A stretch of DNA of 64,000 nucleotides. Source: Enterococcus larvae (GTDB taxonomy: Bacteria > Bacillota > Bacilli > Lactobacillales > Enterococcaceae). The notes below the pieces were generated by a model, which was not told where the DNA came from, did not search any database, and saw only the letters and a list, made by a program, of their open reading frames with translations. A program made the translations under genes and the position numbers. This document shows, piece after piece, positions 50,887 to 59,378 of this stretch; positions within the stretch are counted from its first letter, which is position 1, and each line of letters starts with the position of its first letter. The stretch is from positions 60,636 through 124,635 of the forward strand of contig NZ_JAEDXU010000010.1 in NCBI RefSeq assembly GCF_017830045.1. Reading direction: 5' to 3'.

Positions 50887-51441
50887 ATGACTAAATTACA
50901 AAAAAACATCTACATCTCTATGCTGGTTGCTCAAGGCGTCATCATTTCTCTAATTGAGAACATGATCCCTTACCCCTTCGCTTTTGCTCCCGGAGCTAAG
51001 CTGGGATTGGCAAACCTAATTACAATCATTGCCATCTTTACGATGAAAAAAAGAGAGACTGTCTTTTTGATTTCAATGCGTCTGGTGCTGGCTACACTTC
51101 TTGGAGGGACGATTTCAACCTTCTTTTACAGTGCCAGCGGTGCATATCTCAGCTTCCTTGGCATGCTGCTGATTAAACAACTGGGACCAAAGCGCGTCAG
51201 TATTATCGGAATCAGTGCAGTCGGCGGCTTCCTTCATAATGTCGGACAGCTGTTGACCACCTCGTTTTTCGCTCAGTCATGGGCGCCGATGCTGTACCTG
51301 CCTTTCCTATCGATATTAGGCTTGCTGTCAGGAATCGCTATTGGGATCGCCGCAAACTATTTGCTGCAGCACGTACAGACGTTGAAAAAATTTCAGCTTG
51401 ATTATGAACAGACATCTAAACAAAAATGGGAAATTTTTTAA
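50887..51441 (+). CDS. eetB: Extracellular electron transfer membrane protein EetB (HepS/Gx family)
   Basis: A 184-aa integral membrane protein with about five helices (IYISMLVAQGVIISLIENM, then FAFAPGAKLGLANLITI). It belongs to the family annotated as Gx transporter or heptaprenyl diphosphate synthase component I. No clear ribosome site precedes ATG, so it may be translated after eetA by coupling. The context (ndh2, eetA, polyprenyl synthase) supports the electron-transfer role. Confidence 0.9.
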   Translation: MTKLQKNIYISMLVAQGVIISLIENMIPYPFAFAPGAKLGLANLITIIAIFTMKKRETVFLISMRLVLATLLGGTISTFFYSASGAYLSFLGMLLIKQLGPKRVSIIGISAVGGFLHNVGQLLTTSFFAQSWAPMLYLPFLSILGLLSGIAIGIAANYLLQHVQTLKKFQLDYEQTSKQKWEIF

Positions 51442-51463
51442 AAAGAATTAAAGGAGCTATCCT

Positions 51464-52450
51464 ATGAATATCCATCAAATGTGGAATCCTTATCCTCTGC
51501 TTTCAGAAGAGCTTGAAGCAACACTGCACCTTATGGAGGAAAGTATTCAAATCGAAAATAAAGAGGTGGAACAGGCGATCTTATCCATGATCCACTCTGG
51601 CGGAAAGCTGCTGCGCCCCGCCTATCAATTACTGTTTGCCCAATTTGGGCCGGCAAAGGATGAACAAAAAGCGATTGCTCTGTCTGCATCGATCGAAATG
51701 CTTCACACAGCAACGCTGATTCATGACGACATTGTTGATCACGCGGATACAAGAAGAAACCTGCCGACGATTCGCTCGCAATTCGGCAATCAAACAGCAG
51801 TCTATGCTGGAGATTACCTGTTTATTTGCTGTTTCAAGCTTTTAGCAGAATACTCTTCTTCATTAAAGAGCATTCAGCTGAATTCAAAAAGTATGGAGAA
51901 AATCCTTTCCGGTGAATTAGGCCAGATGGATACTCATTACGATTGGTCTATGACGATTGATCAATACATCGACAATATTTCCGGAAAAACTGCCGAGCTT
52001 TTTGCTTTGAGCAGCTTCATCGGTGCTTACGAAAGCGGCTGTTCGGATCAATTCGCCAACAAATGTAGAGAAATCGGGAAAAATATTGGGATCGCCTTCC
52101 AAATCATCGATGATATTCTCGACTACTCACAGTCCTCTGATCATATCGGAAAACCTGTCTTAGAAGATGTGAAACAAGGTGTCTATTCATTGCCTCTGCT
52201 CTACGCATTGAAAAAGGATAAAAAGAAGCTTCTGCCTTATTTAGAAAAACGGGAAAACTTATCCACAGAGGAAACACAAGAGGTCTATCAACTTGTCCAC
52301 AGCCTTGGTGGTGTGGATAACGCCCAGAAACTGGCTGAAAAATATACACAGAAAGCATTGAAGGCTATCCAAAAACTGCCGGCTAATGACTTGCATACAA
52401 AAGAATTGCTATTAGATATTACTGGTAAAATCTTGAATCGTACAAGTTAA
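51464..52450 (+). CDS. dmkB: Polyprenyl diphosphate synthase for demethylmenaquinone side chain
   Basis: Builds the isoprenoid tail that DmkA attaches to the quinone ring. The 328 aa show the first Asp-rich motif in LIHDDIVDHADTRR (about 84-97), the second in QIIDDILDYSQ (about 214), and GGKLLRPAYQL. AAGGAG precedes the ATG. It lies 22 bp after eetB, completing the rightward half of the electron-transfer locus. The chain length cannot be read from the sequence. By homology alone it could also be called hepT. Confidence 0.88.
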   Translation: MNIHQMWNPYPLLSEELEATLHLMEESIQIENKEVEQAILSMIHSGGKLLRPAYQLLFAQFGPAKDEQKAIALSASIEMLHTATLIHDDIVDHADTRRNLPTIRSQFGNQTAVYAGDYLFICCFKLLAEYSSSLKSIQLNSKSMEKILSGELGQMDTHYDWSMTIDQYIDNISGKTAELFALSSFIGAYESGCSDQFANKCREIGKNIGIAFQIIDDILDYSQSSDHIGKPVLEDVKQGVYSLPLLYALKKDKKKLLPYLEKRENLSTEETQEVYQLVHSLGGVDNAQKLAEKYTQKALKAIQKLPANDLHTKELLLDITGKILNRTS

Positions 52451-52480
52451 GAAAACTGATAAAACAGCTATACCAAAAAA

Positions 52481-52654
52481 AGGCTGGGCCAAAAGCGGGA
52501 GGCTCTGAGAATTAAGAAGAAATAGACGAAAATGATTTTTCATATTTTCAGTATATTTCGGCTTAATTCGGAAGGAGCAGCTTTTGGCTCGCCGTTTATT
52601 CATGTTTAGAGTGTGAAACAATTTCTAATTTGATTATTGTCTTACACTTTTTTT
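52481..52654. repeat. Intergenic hairpin repeat plus terminator
   Basis: AGGCTGGGCCAAAAGC pairs with GCTTTTGGCTCGCC across 52481-52604, with inner AATTAAG/CTTAATT. It is followed by the conserved CGCCGTTTATT and then a second hairpin GTGTGAAACAAT/ATTGTCTTACAC with TTTTTTT (52611-52654). The second hairpin is a terminator for the electron-transfer operon. Confidence 0.75.
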
Positions 52655-52679
52655 GATTTAACGATTCAAACAAGTATTC

Positions 52680-54119
52680 TTAAAAACCGTAACTGTCTTC
52701 TTTAGCCACTGAACCAGCTGCTACTAAATTTTCTACTACTGCCTGATCAATTTTATATAATTGATAGTTCGATTGACTGGTAGTTGTCTGGAAATAGTAA
52801 GATACGGGACTACCCTTGATCATAATAAGGGCATAGAGACCAGACATTCCTTCTTCCAGATTTTTGTTCAATTCTGGGATTTCCTTAGCTAAATCATCCA
52901 ATGCCCCATCATAAGAAAGAACAACGCCAAAATTTGATTTTGTATAATCAGATAACACAATCGGCAACCCAACTTCATCGTTCACCCATTCAAAAGGTCC
53001 AGGTAAAGCCACATTGTTAAGTTCTTCTTGGTAGTAGGAACCAGAATCAAGACCATAAGCATTGATTGTATCAGCGGACAGCATTCCTCCATAGATACCT
53101 CCGGGTTCTGTCACAGAAAGAGGCTCAGTGATTGTGATAGGCGAATAGACCGCATATTCCTCTTGAGAACCATAAGAACCCGATGTAAAGCTGATCGTCA
53201 CTTCATAAACAGACAGCTCGTCCTTAATCAGTTCTTTTGTCAGCGCAAGACCTTGATCAGTTGTATATTCAGGATCAAGCTGCTTTTCAAACTCATAGTA
53301 TTTTTTCCCATCTTTTTCAACTAATAAATCATTTGGATCAAAGCCGTCCTTATTATCGATATTATCGTTTCTAAGATTGTCATAAACCATTGCCAGCGAA
53401 GCAAAATATTTATTCGTTCCCGGACTCTTGGTGTAATTCAACTGAACATCTGTATAGCCTTGATCCTTTAATGCTTTTTTCAATGTATCACTGATTTTCA
53501 AAGAATCTTTTTTTACTAAATAAGGCGCAATAGAGTACAGGCTGTCTATTGTTTCGGTAATTGCGGTCTCAGAAATATTTGTTAAGGTGTGTGCTTTTAC
53601 CCCATTAGAGATTGTCGCTTCAAACTCTAAATCTTTCGTTGATTCAGCCACTTTCTGAGTGAAACTAAGATAGTCTTGCAAGAATTCCACCCCATCAGCT
53701 GGCTCGCTTTCTAAAGGAACAGAAATATCACTTATTACAAGTGAGTCATCGCTCAATTCTGTTTGAATCAACTTGCGGTATTTTTTATTAAAGCTTTTAT
53801 CCCCAATCTGTGCTATCAACTCTTCTAAATCGTCGTAGCCAAAAGTATCTCTCAGCCTTTTGCCATTTTTGGTAGAAATCGTATATTCTACATCTGGAAA
53901 TTCCTTTATAGCAACTAATGCTGTCCAATTCTTTTCAGAGATTTTAGCGTATTCCAATTTTTTTACGACCACTGTTTGATTGTGGTTCTTTTTTGCGTAA
54001 GCAATTGCTTCGCTTTTGATTTGATTTGGTTTTACATAATACAAATATGCACCGATGCTTACCACGGCAACGGCCAATAGCCCAACTAGACTAAAAATAA
54101 CCCCTTTTTTTATTTTCAT
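52680..54119 (-). CDS. Membrane-anchored extracellular protein of unknown function, 479 aa
   Basis: I do not recognise the family. The protein starts with a short basic segment and one membrane helix (VIFSLVGLLAVAVVSIGAYLYY). A long external domain follows, rich in Asp, Glu, Ser and Thr, with no cysteines and no sorting motif. AGGAGG precedes the ATG, and a TATAAT box is visible at 54153-54158 (minus). It is divergent from another exported unknown. The two may be related in function but share no clear sequence. Confidence 0.7.
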   Translation of the reverse strand: MKIKKGVIFSLVGLLAVAVVSIGAYLYYVKPNQIKSEAIAYAKKNHNQTVVVKKLEYAKISEKNWTALVAIKEFPDVEYTISTKNGKRLRDTFGYDDLEELIAQIGDKSFNKKYRKLIQTELSDDSLVISDISVPLESEPADGVEFLQDYLSFTQKVAESTKDLEFEATISNGVKAHTLTNISETAITETIDSLYSIAPYLVKKDSLKISDTLKKALKDQGYTDVQLNYTKSPGTNKYFASLAMVYDNLRNDNIDNKDGFDPNDLLVEKDGKKYYEFEKQLDPEYTTDQGLALTKELIKDELSVYEVTISFTSGSYGSQEEYAVYSPITITEPLSVTEPGGIYGGMLSADTINAYGLDSGSYYQEELNNVALPGPFEWVNDEVGLPIVLSDYTKSNFGVVLSYDGALDDLAKEIPELNKNLEEGMSGLYALIMIKGSPVSYYFQTTTSQSNYQLYKIDQAVVENLVAAGSVAKEDSYGF

Positions 54120-54204
54120 TTTTTCCTCCTAAAAAGTAATGCATTCTAAGCCATTATATAAAACTTTTAACAGGAAAAACAATCTTTTTTTCGAAAAACA
54201 GGAA

Positions 54205-54213
54205 TGCTATAAT
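54205..54213 (+). promoter_or_regulatory. Extended -10 promoter of the 278-aa exported protein
   Basis: TGCTATAAT is an extended -10 element, with a T-rich -35 region near 54185. It lies about 42 bases before the ATG. Confidence 0.6.
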
Positions 54214-54255
54214 AGAGCAGATGGTATTAATTTTTTAGTATAAAGGAGACAATAA

Positions 54256-55092
54256 ATGAAAAAAGGGATTGTTGGATGTATTACTGTAGGAATGTTGAGT
54301 ATCATGCTGCTTCCGGCAAATGGGGTTGCTCAGGAGTATCCGGATGTGATAGATGTTTATGATAAAAATAATGATGTTACCACAACTGAACCCTATCAAA
54401 CAACGAAGCAGACATTTGAGAAAGAGGCCTTTTCAGACCCTGAGTATAGTGCCTACATGACAATGAAAAGCTTGTACGGAGATGGATTCAAAGACAGCAA
54501 AGAGATTTTGCCAGTTACAGAAGAAGACTTTTGGAAAAAAGTGGAGGACGCTTATCAAGATGAGGTGACGAAAGACAGTCGCGGAGTGATTGTAAAAGAC
54601 CGTACCTTTACACCGGAAGAACTAGCTAAGGCAAGAGCTAACTCAGTCAAAGCATTAGTGAAGCAAATTGTTAATTACCAAGTTCTTTCTTCTAAAGTTG
54701 ATGGTGATAACGCAACTGTTGAAGTGGAAATTTATCCAGTTTCCACCAGCACTTTTGGACGCCAAGTCAGTTATGTGTTTTTTGATTACGTCGGAGAAGC
54801 CGGTTATTTCAATACAGAAGAGCCTTTCTCCAGCGTACGAACACAATTTGGTCAGATCATGTATCTCGAAGAGAACATCGCTCCTTTGGCGAAGAAGCCT
54901 GTCAGCTTTAAAATGGAATTAAGTAAAGATAAAAAGGGGAATTTTGCGCCAAAAGAAAACACGTTGGAAGATTTATTCAACGTATCTTTAAGCGAGGAAT
55001 ATGCCTTTATTGATGAAGAAGGGCGCATCAACTCAAGTGAACGCTTTTACTTGAACTCGAATTTTGAAAAAGATACTGAAGAAAAAAAATAG
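54256..55092 (+). CDS. Secreted protein of unknown function, 278 aa
   Basis: A cleavable signal peptide is clear (MKKGIVGCITVGMLSIMLLP, cleavage near GVAQEYP). There is no lipobox. The mature protein is acidic and soluble, with a central helical part (EELAKARANSVKALVKQIV) followed by a beta-rich part (YQVLSSKVDGDNATVEVEIYPV). This layout recalls NTF2-like or DUF5105-like folds but is not a firm match. GGAGAC precedes the ATG. It is divergent from the membrane-anchored unknown at 52680. Confidence 0.7.
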   Translation: MKKGIVGCITVGMLSIMLLPANGVAQEYPDVIDVYDKNNDVTTTEPYQTTKQTFEKEAFSDPEYSAYMTMKSLYGDGFKDSKEILPVTEEDFWKKVEDAYQDEVTKDSRGVIVKDRTFTPEELAKARANSVKALVKQIVNYQVLSSKVDGDNATVEVEIYPVSTSTFGRQVSYVFFDYVGEAGYFNTEEPFSSVRTQFGQIMYLEENIAPLAKKPVSFKMELSKDKKGNFAPKENTLEDLFNVSLSEEYAFIDEEGRINSSERFYLNSNFEKDTEEKK

Positions 55093-55130
55093 CGTAAAAT
55101 CTTTTTTTAAAGATAGATCACCACAGAAAG

Positions 55131-55305
55131 AGGCTGAGACAGAAGTGTTTAGCTACAAGCAATAAGCCGGAATGCACGAAAATTGTTTCACAAATTTTTG
55201 TTGAATTCCGGCTTATTGTCGTAGGAGCTACTTCTGACTCGCCGTTTATTCGGATTTAGGGTATGGAAAAGAGTGGCAACAGATTATTGTCCTACTCTCT
55301 TTTTA
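55131..55305. repeat. Intergenic hairpin repeat plus terminator
   Basis: AGGCTGAGACAGAAGT pairs with GCTACTTCTGACTCGCC across 55131-55243, with inner CAATAAGCCGGAAT/ATTCCGGCTTATTG. The conserved CGCCGTTTATT follows, then a second hairpin AGAGT/ACTCT with TTTTT (55269-55305). The layout is the same as at 52481-52654. Confidence 0.75.
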
Positions 55306-55311
55306 TCTACT

Positions 55312-56664
55312 TTATCTCATCGTTACGAACTCTTCGGCTCCGGTTGGATGGATCGCCACAGTATTGTCAAAATCCTTCTTCGTTGCACCCATTTTAACTG
55401 CAACAGCGAAGCCTTGAAGCATCTCATCTACACCTAGACCAATTGCATGTAGTCCAACAATTTTTTCCTCTTTTCCAACACAAATCATCTTGATATCACA
55501 TTTTTGTCGGTATTCGCCTAAGGCAAAATACATTGGTGTGAAGCTGGAAGTGTATAATTTTATCTGCTCTTTTCCATACTTTTCCACAGCCTCATTTTCT
55601 GTTAAACCGACCGTTCCAATCGGCGGGTGCGTAAAGATCACAGTAGGGATCGTTTCGTAGTCCAAATGCTCGTCCGTTTTTCCATTGAATAATCGTTCAG
55701 ACAAACGGCGACCAGCTGCGATAGCTACTGGTGTCAGATCGATTTTACCGATAACATCCCCCACAGCATAGATTCCTTCCTGTGTCGTGTTTTGGTACTT
55801 ATCAACCTTCACATAACCTCTTTCATCCAGCTCAACGCCAGTATTCTCCAAGCCTAGCTGATCTGTATTCGGCTCTCTGCCTGTACCAAAAATAATACAG
55901 TCTGCAGTAATATCCATTCCATTTTCAAAGCAGATGACTAGTTCGCCGGATTCTTTTTTCTCAATAAATTTCGGAACAGAATTCGGATGGATCATCATAC
56001 CTGCTTCCTCATAATGCGCCACTGTTTTCGTTGACAGCATTTCATCAAAGCTGCGCAATGGATGATCATTGCGAAAAGCCCAATGCGTTGTACTTCCTAA
56101 TCCCAGCACCGTTCCGGCCAGCTCAGCAGCCACATAACCTGCTCCGATCACAACGATCCGCTTTGGCAATTCTTCCAATGCGAAAAAGCCATTGGAGTCG
56201 ATGGCATACTCTTCTCCTGGTATTCCCAGCTTCTTCGGACGTCCTCCTGTAGCAATCAGGATATTCGGCGCTGTATACGTCTCTTCTCCCGCCTGGATGG
56301 TATGGGCATCGACAAATGTCCCATATGCCTGTACCCGTTCTATATGATTACTGTCTAATCCACGATTGTATGCTGTATGTAAAAAATCGATATAATTTTC
56401 TCTATTTTGAACCAGCTTATGGAAATCAAAATTTTTCACAGACACATCGTAGCCATAGCCTTCCATATCTCGATGCATCATCTCCATCATCGTACTTGCC
56501 TGCCACATGACCTTTTTAGGCACACAACCAACATTGACGCAGGTTCCTCCTATTTCTCCACCTTCAAGCAGTAATACCTTTGCTCCATGCATCCCTGCAC
56601 GATTTGCTGATGCGATCCCGCCGCTTCCGCCGCCAATCACAATATAATCATATTGCTTTGTCAT
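55312..56664 (-). CDS. gor: Glutathione-disulfide reductase
   Basis: Reduces oxidised glutathione with NADPH. The 450 aa show the FAD site [18 protein letters not shown], the redox pair [16 protein letters not shown] (about 38-53), the NAD(P) site [14 protein letters not shown] (about 168), GTGREPNTD and the C-terminal catalytic [15 protein letters not shown] precedes the ATG. It is a single gene. Glutathione synthesis must be encoded elsewhere or glutathione imported. Confidence 0.93.
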   Translation of the reverse strand: MTKQYDYIVIGGGSGGIASANRAGMHGAKVLLLEGGEIGGTCVNVGCVPKKVMWQASTMMEMMHRDMEGYGYDVSVKNFDFHKLVQNRENYIDFLHTAYNRGLDSNHIERVQAYGTFVDAHTIQAGEETYTAPNILIATGGRPKKLGIPGEEYAIDSNGFFALEELPKRIVVIGAGYVAAELAGTVLGLGSTTHWAFRNDHPLRSFDEMLSTKTVAHYEEAGMMIHPNSVPKFIEKKESGELVICFENGMDITADCIIFGTGREPNTDQLGLENTGVELDERGYVKVDKYQNTTQEGIYAVGDVIGKIDLTPVAIAAGRRLSERLFNGKTDEHLDYETIPTVIFTHPPIGTVGLTENEAVEKYGKEQIKLYTSSFTPMYFALGEYRQKCDIKMICVGKEEKIVGLHAIGLGVDEMLQGFAVAVKMGATKKDFDNTVAIHPTGAEEFVTMR

Positions 56665-56704
56665 TGTTTTCCTCCTCGTAATTCTTTTTCAATATCCCAG
56701 TAAT

Positions 56705-56820
56705 AAACGCAACGAGACAAAAGCTCTCGCTTAAGAAATACACAGCTGCTCTAAAAATTCAATCATAAAAATTTTTAGAGCTCTCTGCTTTTTCTTGAAA
56801 CTAAACACTTCTGTCTCGAT
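56705..56820. repeat. Intergenic hairpin repeat between gor and U32 gene
   Basis: CGAGACAAAAG pairs with CTTCTGTCTCG at the outside. A strong inner stem, AGAGC-N-TCTAAAAATT with AATTTTTAGAGCTCT, surrounds a short loop. It is a variant of the repeat family at 50-55 kb. Confidence 0.65.
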
Positions 56821-56829
56821 AGTACATTA

Positions 56830-58071
56830 TTATTTTTTCTTTCGAATCATATCACCGACAGAAACTGGTTGAACAACCGGCATCGTCAAAATCATCATCG
56901 GATTTGGTGCCCGATCGATCGACTCGCCATCTTCATTGTACATTATTTCCACCGTTTGATAAAAGTGATTGAACCCAGGACCATAAAACTCGATCTCATC
57001 CTCGACACTGAAATGGTTTCGCTGACGAATCGTAGCTGTCTTCGTTTCAGCATCATAAGCCATCACTTCTCCGATAAATTTATACTCGGGAATCTTTCTG
57101 CGGGGGCCAAACAGCTGCTCTTCTTCTGTAGGAGTATGATAATAGAAACCAGTAGAGAGCTCACGCTGTGCCACCTTCCACAACTCATCGATCCATTCCT
57201 GTTTACACTCATAGTTTTCAGGATCAGCCATATAGGAATCAACAGCCTTTTTATAAACATTCGCAACCGTTGATACATAATGGATCGATTTCATGCGTCC
57301 TTCGATTTTAAAACTGTCCACGCCATTTTCAATCAATTCAGGGATATGCTCGATCATAGACATATCCACCGCACTCATGGAGAATTCCTCCTCGACAGCA
57401 CCTTTAGACGTCAGACTGCGTTTTTCCGTTCCAAAAGGCATATCGTATAAATCGTACTTCCAGCGGCAGGACTGAGAACAGCCGCCACGGTTCGCATCTC
57501 TCATGGACATATGATTAGACAAAGTACAACGTCCTGAATAAGAAATACACATAGCACCATGGATGAACGCTTCAATCTCTACATCTGTATTTTTGCGTAT
57601 TTCTGCAACTTCCTCCATGGATACTTCACGTGCCAGCACGACACGCTCAAGACCTTCATTTTTCCAAAATTCTAAAGTCTCATAGTTTGTTGCTGAAGCC
57701 TGTGTTGAAAGATGGATCGGCAATCCCGGGGCTTCCTCTGCACATATCTCGATCAGTGTCGGATCAGAAACGATCACGGCTGAAATCCCCAAGTCTCTCA
57801 ACTCACGGAAAAAGTCTCCAGCACCTTCTTCGTTCCCTTCATGAGTGACCATATTCGCTGCAACATATACCTTTGCATTATGCTCTTTAGCGAACGCCAC
57901 CCCTTCCTGCATTTGCTCATACGTAAAATTACCGGCACGGCTTCTCAGTCCGTAGGCATTTCCACCGATATACACAGCATCTGCGCCGTAATGAATTGCT
58001 ACTTTTAGTTTTTCCAGCGTCCCGGCTGGTGCCAGCACCTCGGGACGCTTCAATGTTCGTTCTTTTTCCAT
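56830..58071 (-). CDS. U32 family protein, tRNA hydroxylation type TrhP (second subunit)
   Basis: A U32 'peptidase' family protein of 413 aa. It resembles the pair that hydroxylates U34 of tRNA using prephenate-derived chemistry (TrhP, YrrN/YrrO in Bacillus). It begins RPEVLAPAGTLEKLKVAIHYGADAVYIGG and has the U32 signature EAFIHGAMCISYSGRC followed by NRGGCSQSCRWKY with clustered cysteines (about 165-200). ATG at 58071 has AAGGAG nine bases upstream. It lies 19 bp downstream of its partner gene. True peptidase activity is doubtful for this subgroup. Confidence 0.88.
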   Translation of the reverse strand: MEKERTLKRPEVLAPAGTLEKLKVAIHYGADAVYIGGNAYGLRSRAGNFTYEQMQEGVAFAKEHNAKVYVAANMVTHEGNEEGAGDFFRELRDLGISAVIVSDPTLIEICAEEAPGLPIHLSTQASATNYETLEFWKNEGLERVVLAREVSMEEVAEIRKNTDVEIEAFIHGAMCISYSGRCTLSNHMSMRDANRGGCSQSCRWKYDLYDMPFGTEKRSLTSKGAVEEEFSMSAVDMSMIEHIPELIENGVDSFKIEGRMKSIHYVSTVANVYKKAVDSYMADPENYECKQEWIDELWKVAQRELSTGFYYHTPTEEEQLFGPRRKIPEYKFIGEVMAYDAETKTATIRQRNHFSVEDEIEFYGPGFNHFYQTVEIMYNEDGESIDRAPNPMMILTMPVVQPVSVGDMIRKKK

Positions 58072-58090
58072 CTTTCTTTGCTCCTTCTTT

Positions 58091-59011
58091 CTACTTGATT
58101 TCATTTGGATCTAAATGGAAGAATCCTGTATCCAGACCACGGTTTTCAGGATGCAGTGCTTGAACCTTCCCACTCCACGCTTCTGCCTGTTCCTCAGACC
58201 AGCTTCCTGCTTCTAATGCAGTCTTTGCTTCAACAAATAATTTACTGACTTCAACAAAGTTTTCTCCTGGGGCATAAATCCCATCCAGCTTCCACGTTGT
58301 ATAACCATGTTGATAAAGCTTGTCCAGTTCACCCATCATGTTCATGTCATTATCCGCAAAAATATGTGTACCATGGCTGTCTTCATAAATTGAATAATGT
58401 GTCTCTTCTTTTTTAGGCTCAGATAAGAACAAACCACGTTCCTTACTCTTGTCTTCTCCAAGCTGCGTATAATTATAGTAGTTCTGCAACAAGGGACGTT
58501 TAGACTGGTGAATACAGCTTGCACCATAAACCAAGACTTCCACCGGAACCTGCAGATTTTCTGACATTGCGGTCATTTCCTCGAACGGAACCTCACGTGC
58601 CAGAACAGCACCTGATGCACCCCTCTTAGCCCAAAAATTGATTTGACGAGAACTTGTTACCATCGTCTCACCGTCATAGACAAAGGGAATCTCGACTTTC
58701 TGCTGCTGTAGCGTGAAAATCACACCAGGATCTCCCACTACCAGCTTATCCGGTCCTGCTTCCTTTAAAAATTCCAAATACTCAGGAATCAGCTTCATTT
58801 TATCCGGATGCATGATGCCGTTTACTGCGACCATGACCTGTTTACCAGCCTCATGAGCCAAAGCAATGATCGTCTTTTGTTCCTCTCTGGAAAAAGAAGC
58901 CGGCAATCTCAGCCCAAAGGTCTCTTCCCCGATATATAATGTATCTACTCCTGCAGTCAGCAACAGCTTTACCTGATCGATCGACTCCGCTGTAGCAATA
59001 ATTTCTATCAT
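58091..59011 (-). CDS. U32 family protein, tRNA hydroxylation type TrhP (first subunit)
   Basis: A 306-aa U32 family member that forms a two-gene operon with the longer paralogue. It starts MIEIIATAESIDQVKLLLTAGVDTLYIGEETFG. The signature region VEVLVYGASCIHQSKRPLLQNY retains one Cys but lacks the Cys cluster of the partner. ATG at 59011 follows GGAGG by seven bases. Promoter at 59039-59067. Confidence 0.86.
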   Translation of the reverse strand: MIEIIATAESIDQVKLLLTAGVDTLYIGEETFGLRLPASFSREEQKTIIALAHEAGKQVMVAVNGIMHPDKMKLIPEYLEFLKEAGPDKLVVGDPGVIFTLQQQKVEIPFVYDGETMVTSSRQINFWAKRGASGAVLAREVPFEEMTAMSENLQVPVEVLVYGASCIHQSKRPLLQNYYNYTQLGEDKSKERGLFLSEPKKEETHYSIYEDSHGTHIFADNDMNMMGELDKLYQHGYTTWKLDGIYAPGENFVEVSKLFVEAKTALEAGSWSEEQAEAWSGKVQALHPENRGLDTGFFHLDPNEIK

Positions 59012-59038
59012 CACATTTCCTCCTTTAGCGACTGTTTT

Positions 59039-59067
59039 ATAGTATCATAGGTTCACAAACTTTCCAA
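59039..59067 (-). promoter_or_regulatory. Promoter of the U32 gene pair
   Basis: Minus-strand TTGGAA, 17 bases, TACTAT, ending 27 bases upstream of the ATG. From here to the clpC terminator (59286) no credible gene is seen. Confidence 0.65.
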
Positions 59068-59285
59068 TACTATCACGGACTTTCATCGTTCTTTCACAAA
59101 CTTTCTAATCAATACTTCACTCTTATCAGACGCTTCCACATAGACTTTACTGCATGCCCGCCAAACCAAGATTGACACTATGTCATTGTTGATAATTAAG
59201 CTGAACCTGAGTCTAAGCACCTGAACAGCTTTTCGTAAGCTAGTGAGTGAATGATCAAACCCACTAGGACGTTCTTTCAAATTAG

Positions 59286-59333
59286 CGAAAAAATACCCTG
59301 TGAGCGTCAATGACTAACCATTGATACCCACAG
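59286..59333 (-). terminator. Terminator of ctsR-clpC
   Basis: On the minus strand CTGTG-N4-TCAATG pairs with CATTGA-N4-CACAG, followed by GGTATTTTTT. Confidence 0.75.
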
Positions 59334-59378
59334 AGTAGTAGTGATTTTCAATCCTTCATTTCAGGAAAGCCAAGCTGC

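Noticed and set aside
59083..59310. 75-codon minus-strand frame between U32 genes and clpC, considered as a transposase fragment
   Set aside because: It covers the clpC terminator, has no ribosome site and shows no transposase motif.
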